DNA of 64,000 nt from Legionella_C sp048541585 (GTDB lineage Bacteria; Pseudomonadota; Gammaproteobacteria; Legionellales; Legionellaceae): positions 372,001 to 436,000 of the forward strand of contig NZ_CP183303.1 of NCBI RefSeq assembly GCF_048541585.1, given 5' to 3'. This document shows, piece by piece, positions 63,714 through 64,000 of this stretch (its first letter is position 1; each line of letters opens with the position of its first letter). A model generated the notes under the pieces. The model did not search any database. It saw only the letters and a program-made list of their open reading frames with translations, and was not told where the DNA came from. The position numbers were made by a program, and so were the translations under genes.

Positions 63714-64000
63714 ATTATCGAGTGGTGAAGATTAGCAAAGAAAAGGAAAAATTACTAGTAAATAATAAATTTTTTCAGGATTGATACTCAAATCGCAAAC
63801 GTTAATTAAGATAGTTAACTTAAATTAATTATTTTTATATAGTAATTATTCTCATTTAAATATACTCTGGAAGTCTTTTTTAGTTTTTCTAAAAATAACA
63901 TTGTCTTAAATCTTCATACTGTATTTATTGTAGTTTGAATTTTATTCAGTTTAATTAAGAAAAATGCTAACTTTTATTATTTTTGTTGCCAATGATTAAA
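63714..64000. other. Intergenic sequence at window end
   Basis: No gene, tRNA or repeat seen in these 287 bp. It is very AT-rich and should hold the promoter of the 4.5S RNA gene near 63720-63770. Confidence 0.5.

Overview
This is a low-GC gammaproteobacterial chromosome segment, most likely from Legionella or a close relative in the Legionellales. Evidence: gene neighbourhoods typical of Gammaproteobacteria (bamE/fur divergent pair, ratA-rnfH, ffh-rpsP-rimM-trmD-rplS, dnaX-ybaB-recR, lptM-dapF), two surface proteins with a Legionella-collagen-like C-terminal (Lcl_C/DUF1566) domain, two small secreted proteins that look like the DotI/IcmL periplasmic domain, and several orphan proteins with the look of Dot/Icm substrates. 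The organism assignment is inference from content; no rRNA gene or other marker is present to fix it.

Layout. 1-3.8 kb: trkH (cut by the window start), trkA, dapF and a tiny lptM lipoprotein gene, all minus strand. 3.9-5.2 kb: an orphan 456-residue protein with basic clusters. 5.7-7.0 kb: carboxylesterase, ratA, rnfH. 7.07-8.3 kb: a tandem array of 120-bp palindromic repeats that has copied the end of rnfH. 8.3-12.3 kb: bamE/fur, an unknown protein and a HerA-like ATPase. 12.3-16.4 kb: four overlapping genes (C39-like peptidase, RLAN/RimK-type ATP-grasp ligase, GCS2-type ligase, N-formylglutamate amidohydrolase-like protein), the strongest candidate here for a little-characterised system; three more co-oriented genes lie upstream (GT87, hotdog protein, BON protein). 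19.1-25.4 kb: two tandem pairs of outer-membrane barrel plus Lcl_C surface protein, then an IcmL-like gene. 25.5-36.9 kb: uvrA, ligD, an NRAMP relative, a thioredoxin-reductase-like flavoprotein, pncC, an orphan protein, lemA and an M48 peptidase. 37.1-42.7 kb: a third barrel paralogue, a second IcmL-like gene, a YadGH-type ABC exporter, an orphan proline-rich protein broken at an A9 run, and a 2OG-Fe(II) oxygenase. 44.4-49.8 kb: ogt, rplS, trmD, rimM, rpsP and ffh, then a CorB/HlyC-type protein. 49.9-54.9 kb: an RND pump, its adaptor and a response regulator lacking the usual phospho-acceptor Asp. 55.4-58 kb: two orphan proteins and a 125-bp MITE-like element. 58.1-63.7 kb: a membrane sulfatase-family protein, DUF547, recR, ybaB, dnaX and the 4.5S RNA gene.

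How the genes work together. Housekeeping blocks cover K+ uptake (TrkAH), lysine/peptidoglycan precursor (DapF), outer-membrane assembly (BamE, LptM), iron control (Fur), protein targeting (Ffh plus 4.5S RNA, both in this window), ribosome and tRNA maturation, and DNA repair (UvrA, RecR, LigD, Ogt). Between them lie accessory islands: envelope/surface proteins that have duplicated, secreted or effector-like orphans, and repeats. Function calls rest on reading motifs by eye; no database search was run.
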